Source: Rossellomorea aquimaris
Lineage (GTDB): Bacteria; Bacillota; Bacilli; Bacillales; Bacillaceae_B
Assembly (NCBI RefSeq): GCF_008180865.1
Contig: NZ_VTEX01000001.1
Coordinates: 767,261-831,260, forward strand
Direction: 5' to 3'
DNA: 64,000 bases
Positions within the stretch are counted from its first letter, which is position 1, and every line of letters starts with the position of its first letter. The position numbers were made by a program, and so were the translations under genes. The notes under the pieces are model-generated. The model saw only the letters and a list, made by a program, of their open reading frames with translations. It ran no database searches and had not been told where the DNA came from. Positions 47,306 through 55,518 of the stretch are shown here, piece by piece.

Positions 47306-47714
47306 AGAAAAGCCTCCAAAACCTAATTTACCTGGAAACAGAAAACAGTTCCAGCTTATCCAAAATATGAATATACAAGTATTAAAAATACTTCATTTTC
47401 CCCTTTGAGTCAAATATAATTGGCTGAGGGACGGACCTTGAAATGATAAATAGAAAATGGCTGGATAACTTGATTAGCATGATTAAAACAAGGTATTCGT
47501 TAAGCCAATGGAAGTTGGGCTGTGCTCATTTAGAGGTCCGTCCCTCACTATAAGCAGGTATTTTGGAGGGGATAATAGAATATATAAGTTATACAAGCTT
47601 GTTTTAGGGAGCTTTAGGGTATTGGTTTTCTGTTTGTTACATAGATCATTTTGATTCCAGTGAGATGAGTTCAGAAGTTGTCGCGGGATGTTTATCTTTG
47701 GAGGAGGAATGAAG
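47306..47714. other. Intergenic interval with an inverted pair of dispersed repeats
   Basis: No gene is seen. TGAGGGACGGACCT (47425-47438) and AGGTCCGTCCCTCA (47534-47547) are exact inverted copies that bracket 95 bases. The interval probably also holds the divergent promoters of the kinase and the YitT-family gene. Confidence 0.6.
47425..47547. repeat. Inverted pair of GGTCCGTCCCT repeats around 95 bases
   Basis: The 14-base arms at 47425-47438 and 47534-47547 are exact reverse complements. The bracketed DNA has no recognisable gene. Confidence 0.85.
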
Positions 47715-48617
47715 ATGATTGAAGGACAGGTAATAAATCAATTGCAGCAAGTGAAAGTAAAGCATAAGAAGATTCCCCTTAAAGAGGTAGTGAAAAGAGC
47801 TGTCCTCATTACCATCGGGGCGATGATCATGGCGGTTGGCCTTGAAATATTCCTAGTCCCAAACCAGGTCATTGATGGAGGAATCGTTGGTGTCTCGATT
47901 ATGCTCTCCCATATTACAGGCGTTAAGCTTGGTCTTTTCATCTTTATCCTTAATATCCCCTTTTTCTTCATCGGATATAAACAAATCGGAAAAACCTTCG
48001 CATTCTCTACACTATACGGAATTATCATATTATCGATTTCAACTACATTTCTTCATCCGGTAGCTGCCTTCACCCAAGATATTCTGCTGGCTTCTTTATT
48101 CGGAGGGATCGTCCTTGGAATAGGAGTGGGTATGGTCATTCGTTACGGCGGATCACTTGATGGAACGGAAATCCTTGCTATTTTATCAAGTAAAAAGCTG
48201 CCCTTTTCTGTCGGTGAAATCATCATGTTTGTCAATCTGTTCATTTTGGCTTCCGCCGGATTTGTATTTAGCTGGGATAGAGCCATGTATTCACTTCTGG
48301 CCTATTACGTAGCTTTTAAAATGATAGATATTACGATTAAAGGACTGGATGAATCCAAATCGGTTTGGATCATAAGTGAAAATTACAAGGAAATCGGTGA
48401 TGCCCTCTTACACCGACTGGGGAGAGGAGTGACGTATTTGAAGGGAGAAGGTGCTTTTTCAGGAGATGATAAGAAAGTGATATTCTGCGTCATCACTCGT
48501 CTGGAGGAAGCGAAACTTAAAGACATCGTTGCAGAACATGATCCATCCGCCTTTCTAGCCATTGCTGATATAGCAGAGGTAAGAGGTGGAAGGTTTAAGA
48601 AGAAAGATATTCATTAG
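47715..48617 (+). CDS. YitT-family membrane protein (with DUF2179)
   Basis: The 300-residue protein has about six membrane helices with the family segments LEIFLVPNQVIDGGIVGVSI and GVGMVIRYGGSLDGTEILAI, followed by a cytoplasmic DUF2179 domain (about 215-300; YLKGEGAFSGDDKKVIFCVI). Length is typical. ATG 47715 fits GGAGGAGG at 47700-47706; ATG 47709 is too close. Function is unknown. It is a full-length relative of the short protein at 34742. Confidence 0.88.
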   Translation: MIEGQVINQLQQVKVKHKKIPLKEVVKRAVLITIGAMIMAVGLEIFLVPNQVIDGGIVGVSIMLSHITGVKLGLFIFILNIPFFFIGYKQIGKTFAFSTLYGIIILSISTTFLHPVAAFTQDILLASLFGGIVLGIGVGMVIRYGGSLDGTEILAILSSKKLPFSVGEIIMFVNLFILASAGFVFSWDRAMYSLLAYYVAFKMIDITIKGLDESKSVWIISENYKEIGDALLHRLGRGVTYLKGEGAFSGDDKKVIFCVITRLEEAKLKDIVAEHDPSAFLAIADIAEVRGGRFKKKDIH

Positions 48618-48822
48618 ACATGAGAGAAAGCGCCGTAGAGGGGAGCCCTTTACTGTGCTTTTTATTGATTTAAACTGAAAATTGATCGATTATGCTCTTT
48701 TCGTGACCATTCAGGCTAATGATTCATTGGAAGTGCTCTGTTCGGTAGCGTCCAATCTCTTATTGTCGTCCCCTTTCCGTTATAGTATGATAAGCTAGAT
48801 TATCTCGAGAGGGGGGAAGAGA

Positions 48823-49134
48823 GTGAAGAAAATTATGCTGCTTGTGCTATTTTGCTCTTTTGAATTTTTCCAGCAGATGAACGATATTCAGGCTCATAGG
48901 GGAGATGAAGTCATTCAGGATCAAGCTCAGATTGCCTATCTTGACGATGATTCTTTCTCATTAAATCCTTCTCTTGTGATGAAGAAAATAGAAGATAAAG
49001 GCAGGATTCCTTTTAAAAGAATTCTGCCTCTAATTCCTCTGACTCTTTCCTATGAAGGACTATATGCCCGTTATCGTGGTGATTCAACCGGGTTTGGGGT
49101 CATCGTGAAATATCACTCCAACTATCTTTCATAA
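48823..49134 (+). CDS. Hypothetical secreted or membrane-anchored protein
   Basis: The 103-residue product starts at GTG 48823 behind GAGGGGGGAAG. A short hydrophobic N-terminus (KKIMLLVLFCSFEFF) looks like a weak signal peptide, then a polar part (HRGDEVIQDQAQIAYLDDD) and a C-terminal segment with LIPLTLSYEGLYARYRG. No family is recognised. It ends 45 bases before uppP. Confidence 0.6.
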   Translation: MKKIMLLVLFCSFEFFQQMNDIQAHRGDEVIQDQAQIAYLDDDSFSLNPSLVMKKIEDKGRIPFKRILPLIPLTLSYEGLYARYRGDSTGFGVIVKYHSNYLS

Positions 49135-49179
49135 CTGTCATATTCACAGCATGATTAAAAGATAGAGGAGAAATGATAA

Positions 49180-50001
49180 ATGGACGTCATCATGTTAATA
49201 AAAGCATTTATATTGGGAATGGTCGAAGGGTTAACGGAGTTTGCTCCTGTATCTTCCACTGGCCATATGATAGTAGTAGACGATTTATGGATCCAATCGA
49301 AAGAAGTATTGGGTAAATATCCAGCAAATACGTTCAAAGTTGTGATCCAACTAGGCTCAATTTTAGCAGTTGTCATTGTATTTAGAGAAAGATTTAAAGA
49401 TTTACTCGGATTTAAACACCGTACCGCAAATAAATCATCCAACTTAAAATTAACACATATACTGGCTGGATTAATTCCTGCTGTGATTCTAGGCTTGTTA
49501 TTTGAGGATTATATCGATGAGCATCTTTTTTCGCTTAATACGGTCATGGCTGGTTTAACAATCGGTGCATTCCTCATGATTGCAGCGGATTTGTTTCGTC
49601 CCAAGATTGTCACAGTGGAGAACGTCGATCAGATAACACATAAAAAAGCGCTGGTGATCGGGCTTATTCAATGCTTATCATTATGGCCAGGTTTTTCGCG
49701 GTCTGGATCGACCATTTCTGGAGGAGTTTTACTTGGATTAAGCTACCGGGCAGCATCAGATTTCACATTCATTATGGCGGTTCCGATTATGTTGGGAGCA
49801 AGTTCGCTTTCTCTTATGAAGAACTGGATGTATTTTACCCCTGAGTTTTTACCGTTTCTATTGGTTGGGTTCTTAAGTGCATTTCTATTTGCCTATCTGT
49901 CGATACACTTTTTTCTGAAGGTGATTAATAAAATCAAGCTAATTCCTTTTGCGATCTACCGACTTGTTCTAGTCGCAATTATTTTTCTTGTTTTTATTTA
50001 A
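49180..50001 (+). CDS. uppP: Undecaprenyl-diphosphatase (BacA family)
   Basis: UppP recycles the undecaprenyl carrier used for peptidoglycan and teichoic acid and can confer bacitracin tolerance. The 273-residue protein has about eight membrane helices and both signature motifs: EGLTEFAPVSSTGHMIVV (about residue 15) and WPGFSRSGSTISGGVLLG (about residue 168). The usual FLPVSSTGH is FAPVSSTGH here. GAGGAGA precedes ATG 49180. Many bacilli carry more than one copy. Confidence 0.94.
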   Translation: MDVIMLIKAFILGMVEGLTEFAPVSSTGHMIVVDDLWIQSKEVLGKYPANTFKVVIQLGSILAVVIVFRERFKDLLGFKHRTANKSSNLKLTHILAGLIPAVILGLLFEDYIDEHLFSLNTVMAGLTIGAFLMIAADLFRPKIVTVENVDQITHKKALVIGLIQCLSLWPGFSRSGSTISGGVLLGLSYRAASDFTFIMAVPIMLGASSLSLMKNWMYFTPEFLPFLLVGFLSAFLFAYLSIHFFLKVINKIKLIPFAIYRLVLVAIIFLVFI

Positions 50002-50084
50002 ACACTCTTGACAGTTAGAAAATACTACCATATAATTTCAATAACAAATTTATTCTAAATTGAATATACTATACGAAAGCAAAG

Positions 50085-50318
50085 ATGAGGACATGATTCA
50101 TTCCGTTTTTCTTGATCAGAGAGCAGGGTCACCGGCTGAGAGCCCTGAAGAGAAAAGAATGATTTACCACCTCGGAGCTATTATGGTGAAATGTCAGTAT
50201 CCATAATCGGGAAAACCGTTATCTTACTTAAGCGAAGAGTAATATTTTACACTTCTGAATTAGGGTGGAACCACGACCGCACTCGTCCCTTGGTTAGGGA
50301 TGGGTGCGGTTTTTTATT
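50085..50318 (+). promoter_or_regulatory. T-box riboswitch 1 (tRNA-Thr), first of two in tandem
   Basis: The specifier context GATTTACCACCTCGGAGC carries ACC (Thr) at 50166-50168. The T-box sequence AGGGTGGAACCACG is at 50262-50275, followed by the terminator CCGCACTCGTCCCT / AGGGATGGGTGCGG and T7. Confidence 0.94.
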
Positions 50319-50334
50319 AATTGAATAATAAAGT

Positions 50335-50574
50335 GATGAAGAGGACACGAATCATTTGCTGTTTTTCTTACCAGAGAACAGGGTCACATGGCTGAGAGCC
50401 CTGAAGAAAAGGAAAGGATTTACCACCTCGGAGCTATTATGGTGAAACGTCAGTATCCATAATCGGGAAAACCGTTATCAACTTTGAGCGGAGGGCTTTT
50501 GTTTAGCACTCCGGAATTAGGGTGGTACCACGACCGCATTCGTCCCTTGACAGGGATGAATGCGGTTTTTTATA
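50335..50574 (+). promoter_or_regulatory. T-box riboswitch 2 (tRNA-Thr), second of two in tandem
   Basis: This near-copy of the first leader has ACC at 50422-50424, T-box AGGGTGGTACCACG near 50519-50532, and terminator ACCGCATTCGTCCCT / AGGGATGAATGCGGT with T5. Most of the stem I and stem III sequence is identical to leader 1, which indicates tandem duplication. Confidence 0.94.
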
Positions 50575-50601
50575 TATATAAAATGATTAGGAGGAAACAA
50601 A

Positions 50602-51825
50602 ATGTCAATTCAATCTGAAGTGGAAAAACGAAATCACAGGAAATTAGGTCAGGAGTTGGAGCTGTTTGTATCGATGGAGGAGGCACCCGGGATGCCCTTT
50701 TATTTACCGAAAGGGATGCTATTACGAAATGAGTTAGAAGAATTTTGGAAGAGGGAACATCGGAAAGCTGGATACCAGGAGATTAGAACTCCCATTATGA
50801 TGAAGCAGGAGCTATGGGAAAAGTCAGGTCACTGGGATCATTACCATGAGAATATGTATTTCTCAGAGGTAGATGATCAGAAATATGCGATCAAACCAAT
50901 GAGTTGTCCAGGGGCAGTATTAATCTATAAAAGCAAGAGAAAAAGTTATCGGGAGTTACCCCTTCGATACGGTGAACTGGGATTGGTTCATCGACATGAG
51001 CTATCGGGTTCATTAAGTGGATTATTGAGAGTCCGTTCCTTCACTCAGGATGATGCTCATCTATTTGTTAGGGAAGATCAAATTCGGTCGGAGCTTCATA
51101 AAGTATTGGATCTGATCGATCTTTTCTATAGTAAATTCGGATTTGACTATAAGGTTGAGCTTTCGACTCGTCCGGAAGATTTTATGGGCTCCGTTGCATT
51201 ATGGGATCAAGCTGAAGGAGATTTGGAAGATGTGCTGAAAGAGAGAGGTGTCAATTATCATGTTAATAAAGGAGACGGTGCTTTCTACGGGCCAAAAATA
51301 GATTTTCATATATTGGACGTCATTGGTCGAAGCTGGCAATGTGGAACAGTTCAACTTGATTTTCAAATGCCTGAAAAATTCGAGTGTGAATATATTGGGG
51401 AAGATAATCGAACAGTCAGACCGATTATGATTCATCGAGCGATATACGGTTCAATCGAACGCTTTATGGCAATCATCATTGAACATTTCGGAGGAGATTT
51501 TCCGCTTTGGTTAGCCCCACACCAGGTCAAAATCCTTCCGATCTCCGACGCACATTTCCAATATGCTCAAGATGTGAAGTCTCATTTAGAAAGAGAAGGG
51601 TTTAGGGTAGAAATCGATGATCGTATAGAAAAAGTCGGTATGAAAATCAGAGAAGCAGAGATGCAAAAAGTTCCTTATATGATGGTAATAGGAGATAAGG
51701 AGGTCGAGAGTGATACTATTTCGTTACGTAAGAGGAAGGAAGGAAACATAGGTATGTTGAAGATAAAAGAGGTTATGTTGAAATTACAAGAAGAGGTAAA
51801 GGGCTTGGGTGGTAAGGAGAACTAA
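50602..51825 (+). CDS. Short threonyl-tRNA synthetase without TGS and editing domains
   Basis: ThrRS charges tRNA-Thr. Normal bacterial ThrRS is about 640 residues with N-terminal TGS and second editing domains. This protein is 407 residues and starts directly at the catalytic core (GQELELFVSMEEAPGMPFYLPKG). Class II motifs and zinc ligands are present: MSCPGA, HRHELSGSLSGLLRVRSFTQ, QDDAHLF and MIHRAIYGSIERF, followed by the anticodon domain. AGGAGG precedes ATG 50602 and two T-boxes control it. It should lack hydrolysis of mischarged Ser-tRNA-Thr. Confidence 0.93.
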   Translation: MSIQSEVEKRNHRKLGQELELFVSMEEAPGMPFYLPKGMLLRNELEEFWKREHRKAGYQEIRTPIMMKQELWEKSGHWDHYHENMYFSEVDDQKYAIKPMSCPGAVLIYKSKRKSYRELPLRYGELGLVHRHELSGSLSGLLRVRSFTQDDAHLFVREDQIRSELHKVLDLIDLFYSKFGFDYKVELSTRPEDFMGSVALWDQAEGDLEDVLKERGVNYHVNKGDGAFYGPKIDFHILDVIGRSWQCGTVQLDFQMPEKFECEYIGEDNRTVRPIMIHRAIYGSIERFMAIIIEHFGGDFPLWLAPHQVKILPISDAHFQYAQDVKSHLEREGFRVEIDDRIEKVGMKIREAEMQKVPYMMVIGDKEVESDTISLRKRKEGNIGMLKIKEVMLKLQEEVKGLGGKEN

Positions 51826-51954
51826 ATGAAAAATCCACTTGAACATTTCCTGTATTTTCTATACAATGAGAGAAGGAAAATTCTGAATAGTGCGAGAGGG
51901 GGAGAAGGTATGTTAATCAATCGTCAATCATATTTCAGCATTTCTTCCCCTATA

Positions 51955-51998
51955 AAAAGAACTAAAAGGGTATTCATTCCCTTTTTAGTTCTTTTTTT
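51955..51998 (+). terminator. Rho-independent terminator between the thrS-like gene and the pyrH paralogue
   Basis: AAAAGAACTAAAAGGG pairs with CCCTTTTTAGTTCTTTT (one bulged T) around loop TATTCATT, with a long T run. Partial read-through would allow co-expression of the next gene. Confidence 0.85.
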
Positions 51999-52019
51999 AT
52001 GTCCAGGGGAGGAATATAG

Positions 52020-52748
52020 ATGAGATACAAGCGTGTATTAATTAAATTAAGTGGTGGAGCGTTGGCGGATAAGGAAGGAAATAATTTTGGCACTGAAGAG
52101 CTTGATCACATTGCGGGCGAAATCATGTCGATCGTCAATATGGGGATTGAAGTTTCCATAGTTGTGGGCGGTGGCAATATATTTCGAGGAAGTCTGGCAG
52201 ATACTTGGGGAATAGAGCGGGTAGAAGCGGATAGTATCGGAACTCTCGGAACCATCATCAACAGTTTGATGCTTAGAGGTGTGTTGAAAAGTAAGACCGA
52301 CAAAGAAGTTCGGGTGATGACTTCAATCCCTGTTTCAACGGTTGCAGAACCGTATATTCGCCTTCGCGCCGTTCACCATCTTGACAAAGGATACATTGTC
52401 ATATTCGGTGGAGGAAACGGTCAACCCTTTGTGACGACGGATTACCCCAGCGTTCAGCGAGCCATCGAAACGAATAGTGAGGCTATCCTGGTAGCAAAGC
52501 AGGGAGTCGATGGTGTTTTCACAAGTGACCCTAAACAGGATAAAAAGGCGAAGATGTACCATAATTTAAATTATGATGACGTTGTAACGAATAATATTAA
52601 AGTCATGGATCAATCAGCTCTGCTTTTAGCAAGGGACTATAAACTCCCTGTACACATTTTTAATTTCGACCAGGCAGGAATCATGTTGGAAATTTGCTCC
52701 GGTCAGAAGCGGGGGACGCTAATCAACCATGAAGAGACGAGACTTTGA
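52020..52748 (+). CDS. pyrH: Uridylate (UMP) kinase paralogue
   Basis: PyrH phosphorylates UMP to UDP. The 242-residue protein has the amino acid kinase fold motifs: LIKLSGGALAD (canonical LKLSGEAL), VVGGGNIFRG, the DSIGTLGTIINS block, and DGVFTSDP. The housekeeping pyrH normally lies in the rpsB-tsf-pyrH-frr cluster, so this stand-alone gene is probably a second copy. The LSGG variation and its position behind a T-box-regulated ThrRS are unusual. GGGGAGG precedes ATG 52020. Confidence 0.88.
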   Translation: MRYKRVLIKLSGGALADKEGNNFGTEELDHIAGEIMSIVNMGIEVSIVVGGGNIFRGSLADTWGIERVEADSIGTLGTIINSLMLRGVLKSKTDKEVRVMTSIPVSTVAEPYIRLRAVHHLDKGYIVIFGGGNGQPFVTTDYPSVQRAIETNSEAILVAKQGVDGVFTSDPKQDKKAKMYHNLNYDDVVTNNIKVMDQSALLLARDYKLPVHIFNFDQAGIMLEICSGQKRGTLINHEETRL

Positions 52749-52793
52749 GAATGGCCATTTTATTTACATAAACAAAGATGGGGGCAGTAAAAG

Positions 52794-53282
52794 ATGGATT
52801 TCTCTTTTCAAATCATAACTCAGGAGCAAGCTGAGGATATTGCCTACAACTGGAAATATGATGGGGAATATGCATTTTATGATCTTACAGCAGATGAAGA
52901 GGATTTGGCAGAATTCTTAGATGGTGATCAACGTGGAAACACAACCTATGCTGTACTTGATCAAGGGGAAATGATTGGTTTTTACACATTTAATGAATTA
53001 ATTGAGTCGACTATTGATATCGGTTTAGGCATGCATCCGAATCGTACAGGAAAGGGAAAGGGAGAAGCGTTCACGAGGGCGGGAGTTGATTTCTCAATCG
53101 CGAGGTATGCTCCTGAAACCTTGACTTTGTCCGTAGCAGCCTTCAATAATCGTGCGATCAAGGTGTATAAAAAAGTCGGCTTCGTTCCCATAGGAGCATT
53201 CATTCAAGAAACAAATGGAAGTTGCTATGAATTTATTAAAATGAGTTATCCCCTTAGTAAACAAAGAATAGGGAGAGCATAA
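52794..53282 (+). CDS. GNAT family N-acetyltransferase
   Basis: The 162-residue protein has the GNAT core: YAVLDQGEMIGFYTFNE (beta4), IDIGLGMHPNRTGKGKGEAF (the CoA-binding RxGxG/A-type loop, here RTGKGKG), and LSVAAFNNRAIKVYKKVGF (the family's C-terminal block). It resembles ribosomal-protein-type acetyltransferases. Acceptor is unknown. It follows the pyrH paralogue by 45 bases. Confidence 0.87.
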   Translation: MDFSFQIITQEQAEDIAYNWKYDGEYAFYDLTADEEDLAEFLDGDQRGNTTYAVLDQGEMIGFYTFNELIESTIDIGLGMHPNRTGKGKGEAFTRAGVDFSIARYAPETLTLSVAAFNNRAIKVYKKVGFVPIGAFIQETNGSCYEFIKMSYPLSKQRIGRA

Positions 53283-53371
53283 TGGATATCAAGATTCATA
53301 ACAGATTTGATCCGGAAAAGCTAGATGAGATATGTGCTGTGTACCAGTCAAAACTCAAGTGTGACGGATGA
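53282..53371 (+). pseudogene. Short frame, possible gene remnant
   Basis: A 29-residue frame (MDIKIHNRFDPEKLDEICAV...) begins on the last base of the GNAT stop codon and ends quickly at TGA. The sequence reads like the amino-terminal end of a larger protein, so it may be a truncated remnant. It may also be chance. Confidence 0.25.
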
Positions 53372-53396
53372 GTATTTAGAATAAGGTCCTATAAAC

Positions 53397-53430
53397 AAAA
53401 GAGACAGCCGCTTGGGACCGTCTCTTTTGA
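53397..53430. terminator. Terminator between convergent units
   Basis: AAAAGAGAC / GTCTCTTTT is a 9-bp stem with a 14-base loop. It is T-rich on both strands and lies just beyond the phhB stop and the GNAT unit. Confidence 0.75.
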
Positions 53431-53724
53431 TTACACCATTTCCTTATAGAGCTTTTCATACTGATTGGCCATTTCAAAGTCCAAATCTGTCAGACCATTT
53501 TCACTCCAGGAAGTCAACTCTACAATAACCAATTTGTATTGAATCGTTAGAAAAGGATGGTGATTCCTTTCCTCGGCTGCCTCTGCGAGTTTGTTGACGA
53601 ACCGTATTCCTTCAAGGTAATCTCTGAACCGGTAGCGCCGTTCAATCCATTTCTCTTCTTTAATGCGCCATTTCTCAAGAGTTTCAAGTTTATGAGAAAT
53701 GGCAGCTTCACTTAACTTCTTCAT
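53431..53724 (-). CDS. phhB: Pterin-4-alpha-carbinolamine dehydratase
   Basis: PhhB regenerates the pterin cofactor used by phenylalanine hydroxylase. The 97-residue protein has the family block AEERNHHPFLTIQYKLVIVE, in which the conserved His pair (HH) and the following aromatic strand give the DCoH/PCD active site. Size is right. It overlaps the phhA stop by four bases (ATGA), which fits coupled production of hydroxylase and dehydratase. Confidence 0.93.
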   Translation of the reverse strand: MKKLSEAAISHKLETLEKWRIKEEKWIERRYRFRDYLEGIRFVNKLAEAAEERNHHPFLTIQYKLVIVELTSWSENGLTDLDFEMANQYEKLYKEMV

Positions 53725-55448
53725 ACCATTACTCCTTTCCTTCCATAAATGACATCAAGGCCATTTTGAATGAGACGTGCAAACCGATCCTGCTTACTTA
53801 AAGCATATAAGTCTTTCAGAATCTCTTCCTTTAACTGAGATCCTGGCTCGTGAATCTGCAGTAATTCAATAATTTCAAGTCTAAGCAGCCACTCTTCAGG
53901 GAAATCATCTTTCAGCCTGCCTACTATACTATGAATAAGATCTCTAGAAAAGGCTACTTCTCTCAGTTCTCTTACCTCTCTGAAGAGACTGTCCAATGGC
54001 GTAAAATCATGAGATCCGCCATCCTTTTCTTCGATAAGAGGTGTGTCCCCGAAGAAAGCATCATAATCTGCCGCATGTGGCCGTGCTGAAACGATTTCAC
54101 TGCCTACTGCCAAATCGTAAGTTCCCCATGAAGGGTGGAATAAAACGTGTTCACCCAAAGTCACCATACATTCATCAATTGATATGAGAACAAGATGATG
54201 ATGGTGAAAGACGATATTCGTCACATGTCCAGAAACTTCAATCTCACCATCAAATGTGATTTGCACCATTTTATTCATCTCAATGCCAAGCTTCCTTAAA
54301 TCCGCTTCGGTCTGGTTCTCAAGAATGGTACCATCCTGAAGGATACCAATTGGTGCACCGAAGCCATCAGCATGATGATCTGTCCCGTGATGATCCAGTT
54401 GCTCGTTTTGGATGGAAAGTGAAGTAGGTCCTACGGTTTTGACGTAGATAGCTTCACCATGCTCATTTTTTATGACTTCTTTGAAGATGCCGGTGACTTG
54501 TAATCCTGAATTGTATTCGATATGAGCAAGTTGATTAGAATGAATCGCTTTATCTATAGCTTCTGTTCCACCTTTACGGAAAGCCATGGTCTCTCCGAAT
54601 TTCTCGACTTCTTCAATGAGTTGTTCGAAACTTTCACAAACAAATAATTGAGTTTGCATGGAGGTAACATCATAGCTGGTATGGATGGCGTCTTCGATGG
54701 AGAACGGCCTTTTGATCACTTCACTTGATAAACAGTGCTTGCTTTCTCCAACCGATGAAAGCAGTCCTGCACCGAAGATCTTCGGTTGATGAAAATCACC
54801 AATTAATCCGAATTCGACAGTCCACCAAAAGATTCGTGAAATTTGTTCTGCTTCAGAAAGACCGGAAACGGCCTCTTGCTTTTCAATTAACACCTGCTTT
54901 GCTTCTTCAATTTCTTTCTCAGTGGAGCATGGATCCTCCATCACAATGGATAAATGCCTGGTTGCTTCAAATGCTTCGTGTTCTTCTTCAGTGGCAAAAG
55001 CGTTCGCTCCGATATTGCCGATTATCTTTACAAATCGGGAATAGGTTTCATCAAACAGAATGGGGGCGTGTCCGGCTGCTTCATGCAATATATCAGGAGC
55101 AGGGGTGTATTCGATATTCGATTTTTGACGAATATCTGTTGCTATTGGGAGAATACCGTGAGCTTGGAAATCAAAGAACGCTGTACCAGGGATCAAACCG
55201 TCTACAATTGCAGCGCCCCAGCCAATTTTCGCTAAGTGCCGGTTCATATCACTTACCTTAGGAATTTCGTGTATGTTAATACCGGAGGCTTTTAATCCTT
55301 CAGTGAAAGCTTCATGTGCGGTATCTTCAAGAAAGTGATGATTCTGTCTCATCACATAACGCCACACGGCATGATCGATAGGGGTATATGAATGATAATG
55401 TTGTTCAGCTACAAATTGGCGTAAATGACTTGGAATGGTTTGGTTCAT
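53721..55448 (-). CDS. phhA: Phenylalanine 4-monooxygenase (aromatic amino acid hydroxylase), long form
   Basis: The enzyme hydroxylates phenylalanine to tyrosine with O2 and tetrahydropterin. The 575-residue protein carries the iron-binding facial triad HEAAGH (His122 and His127) and Glu212 in WWTVEFGLIG, within an otherwise recognisable catalytic domain (about 1-300). The second half (about 310-575) is an extra region of unknown function; proteobacterial PhhA is only about 260-300 residues, and B. cereus-type enzymes are long. AAGGAG precedes ATG 55448. It is controlled by a T-box. Confidence 0.93.
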   Translation of the reverse strand: MNQTIPSHLRQFVAEQHYHSYTPIDHAVWRYVMRQNHHFLEDTAHEAFTEGLKASGINIHEIPKVSDMNRHLAKIGWGAAIVDGLIPGTAFFDFQAHGILPIATDIRQKSNIEYTPAPDILHEAAGHAPILFDETYSRFVKIIGNIGANAFATEEEHEAFEATRHLSIVMEDPCSTEKEIEEAKQVLIEKQEAVSGLSEAEQISRIFWWTVEFGLIGDFHQPKIFGAGLLSSVGESKHCLSSEVIKRPFSIEDAIHTSYDVTSMQTQLFVCESFEQLIEEVEKFGETMAFRKGGTEAIDKAIHSNQLAHIEYNSGLQVTGIFKEVIKNEHGEAIYVKTVGPTSLSIQNEQLDHHGTDHHADGFGAPIGILQDGTILENQTEADLRKLGIEMNKMVQITFDGEIEVSGHVTNIVFHHHHLVLISIDECMVTLGEHVLFHPSWGTYDLAVGSEIVSARPHAADYDAFFGDTPLIEEKDGGSHDFTPLDSLFREVRELREVAFSRDLIHSIVGRLKDDFPEEWLLRLEIIELLQIHEPGSQLKEEILKDLYALSKQDRFARLIQNGLDVIYGRKGVMV

Positions 55449-55483
55449 ATTAAATTCTCCTTATTTCAAGATATTGTTTAGTG

Positions 55484-55501
55484 CTTAAACGCTTTTATGC
55501 G
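55484..55501 (-). repeat. 18-base direct repeat, downstream copy (operator candidate)
   Basis: CTTAAACGCTTTTATGCG on the + strand is identical to 55781-55798. It lies between the T-box terminator and the phhA start. Confidence 0.7.
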
Positions 55502-55518
55502 CGAAAGTAGATACATAC

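Noticed and set aside
51826-52023. 65-codon frame between the ThrRS and UMP kinase genes
   Set aside because: It runs straight through a strong terminator hairpin and its T tract, so it is not a plausible protein gene.
54725-55261. Plus-strand frame of 178 codons opposite phhA
   Set aside because: It is antisense to the catalytic core of a well-supported hydroxylase gene and shows no domain or start signal.
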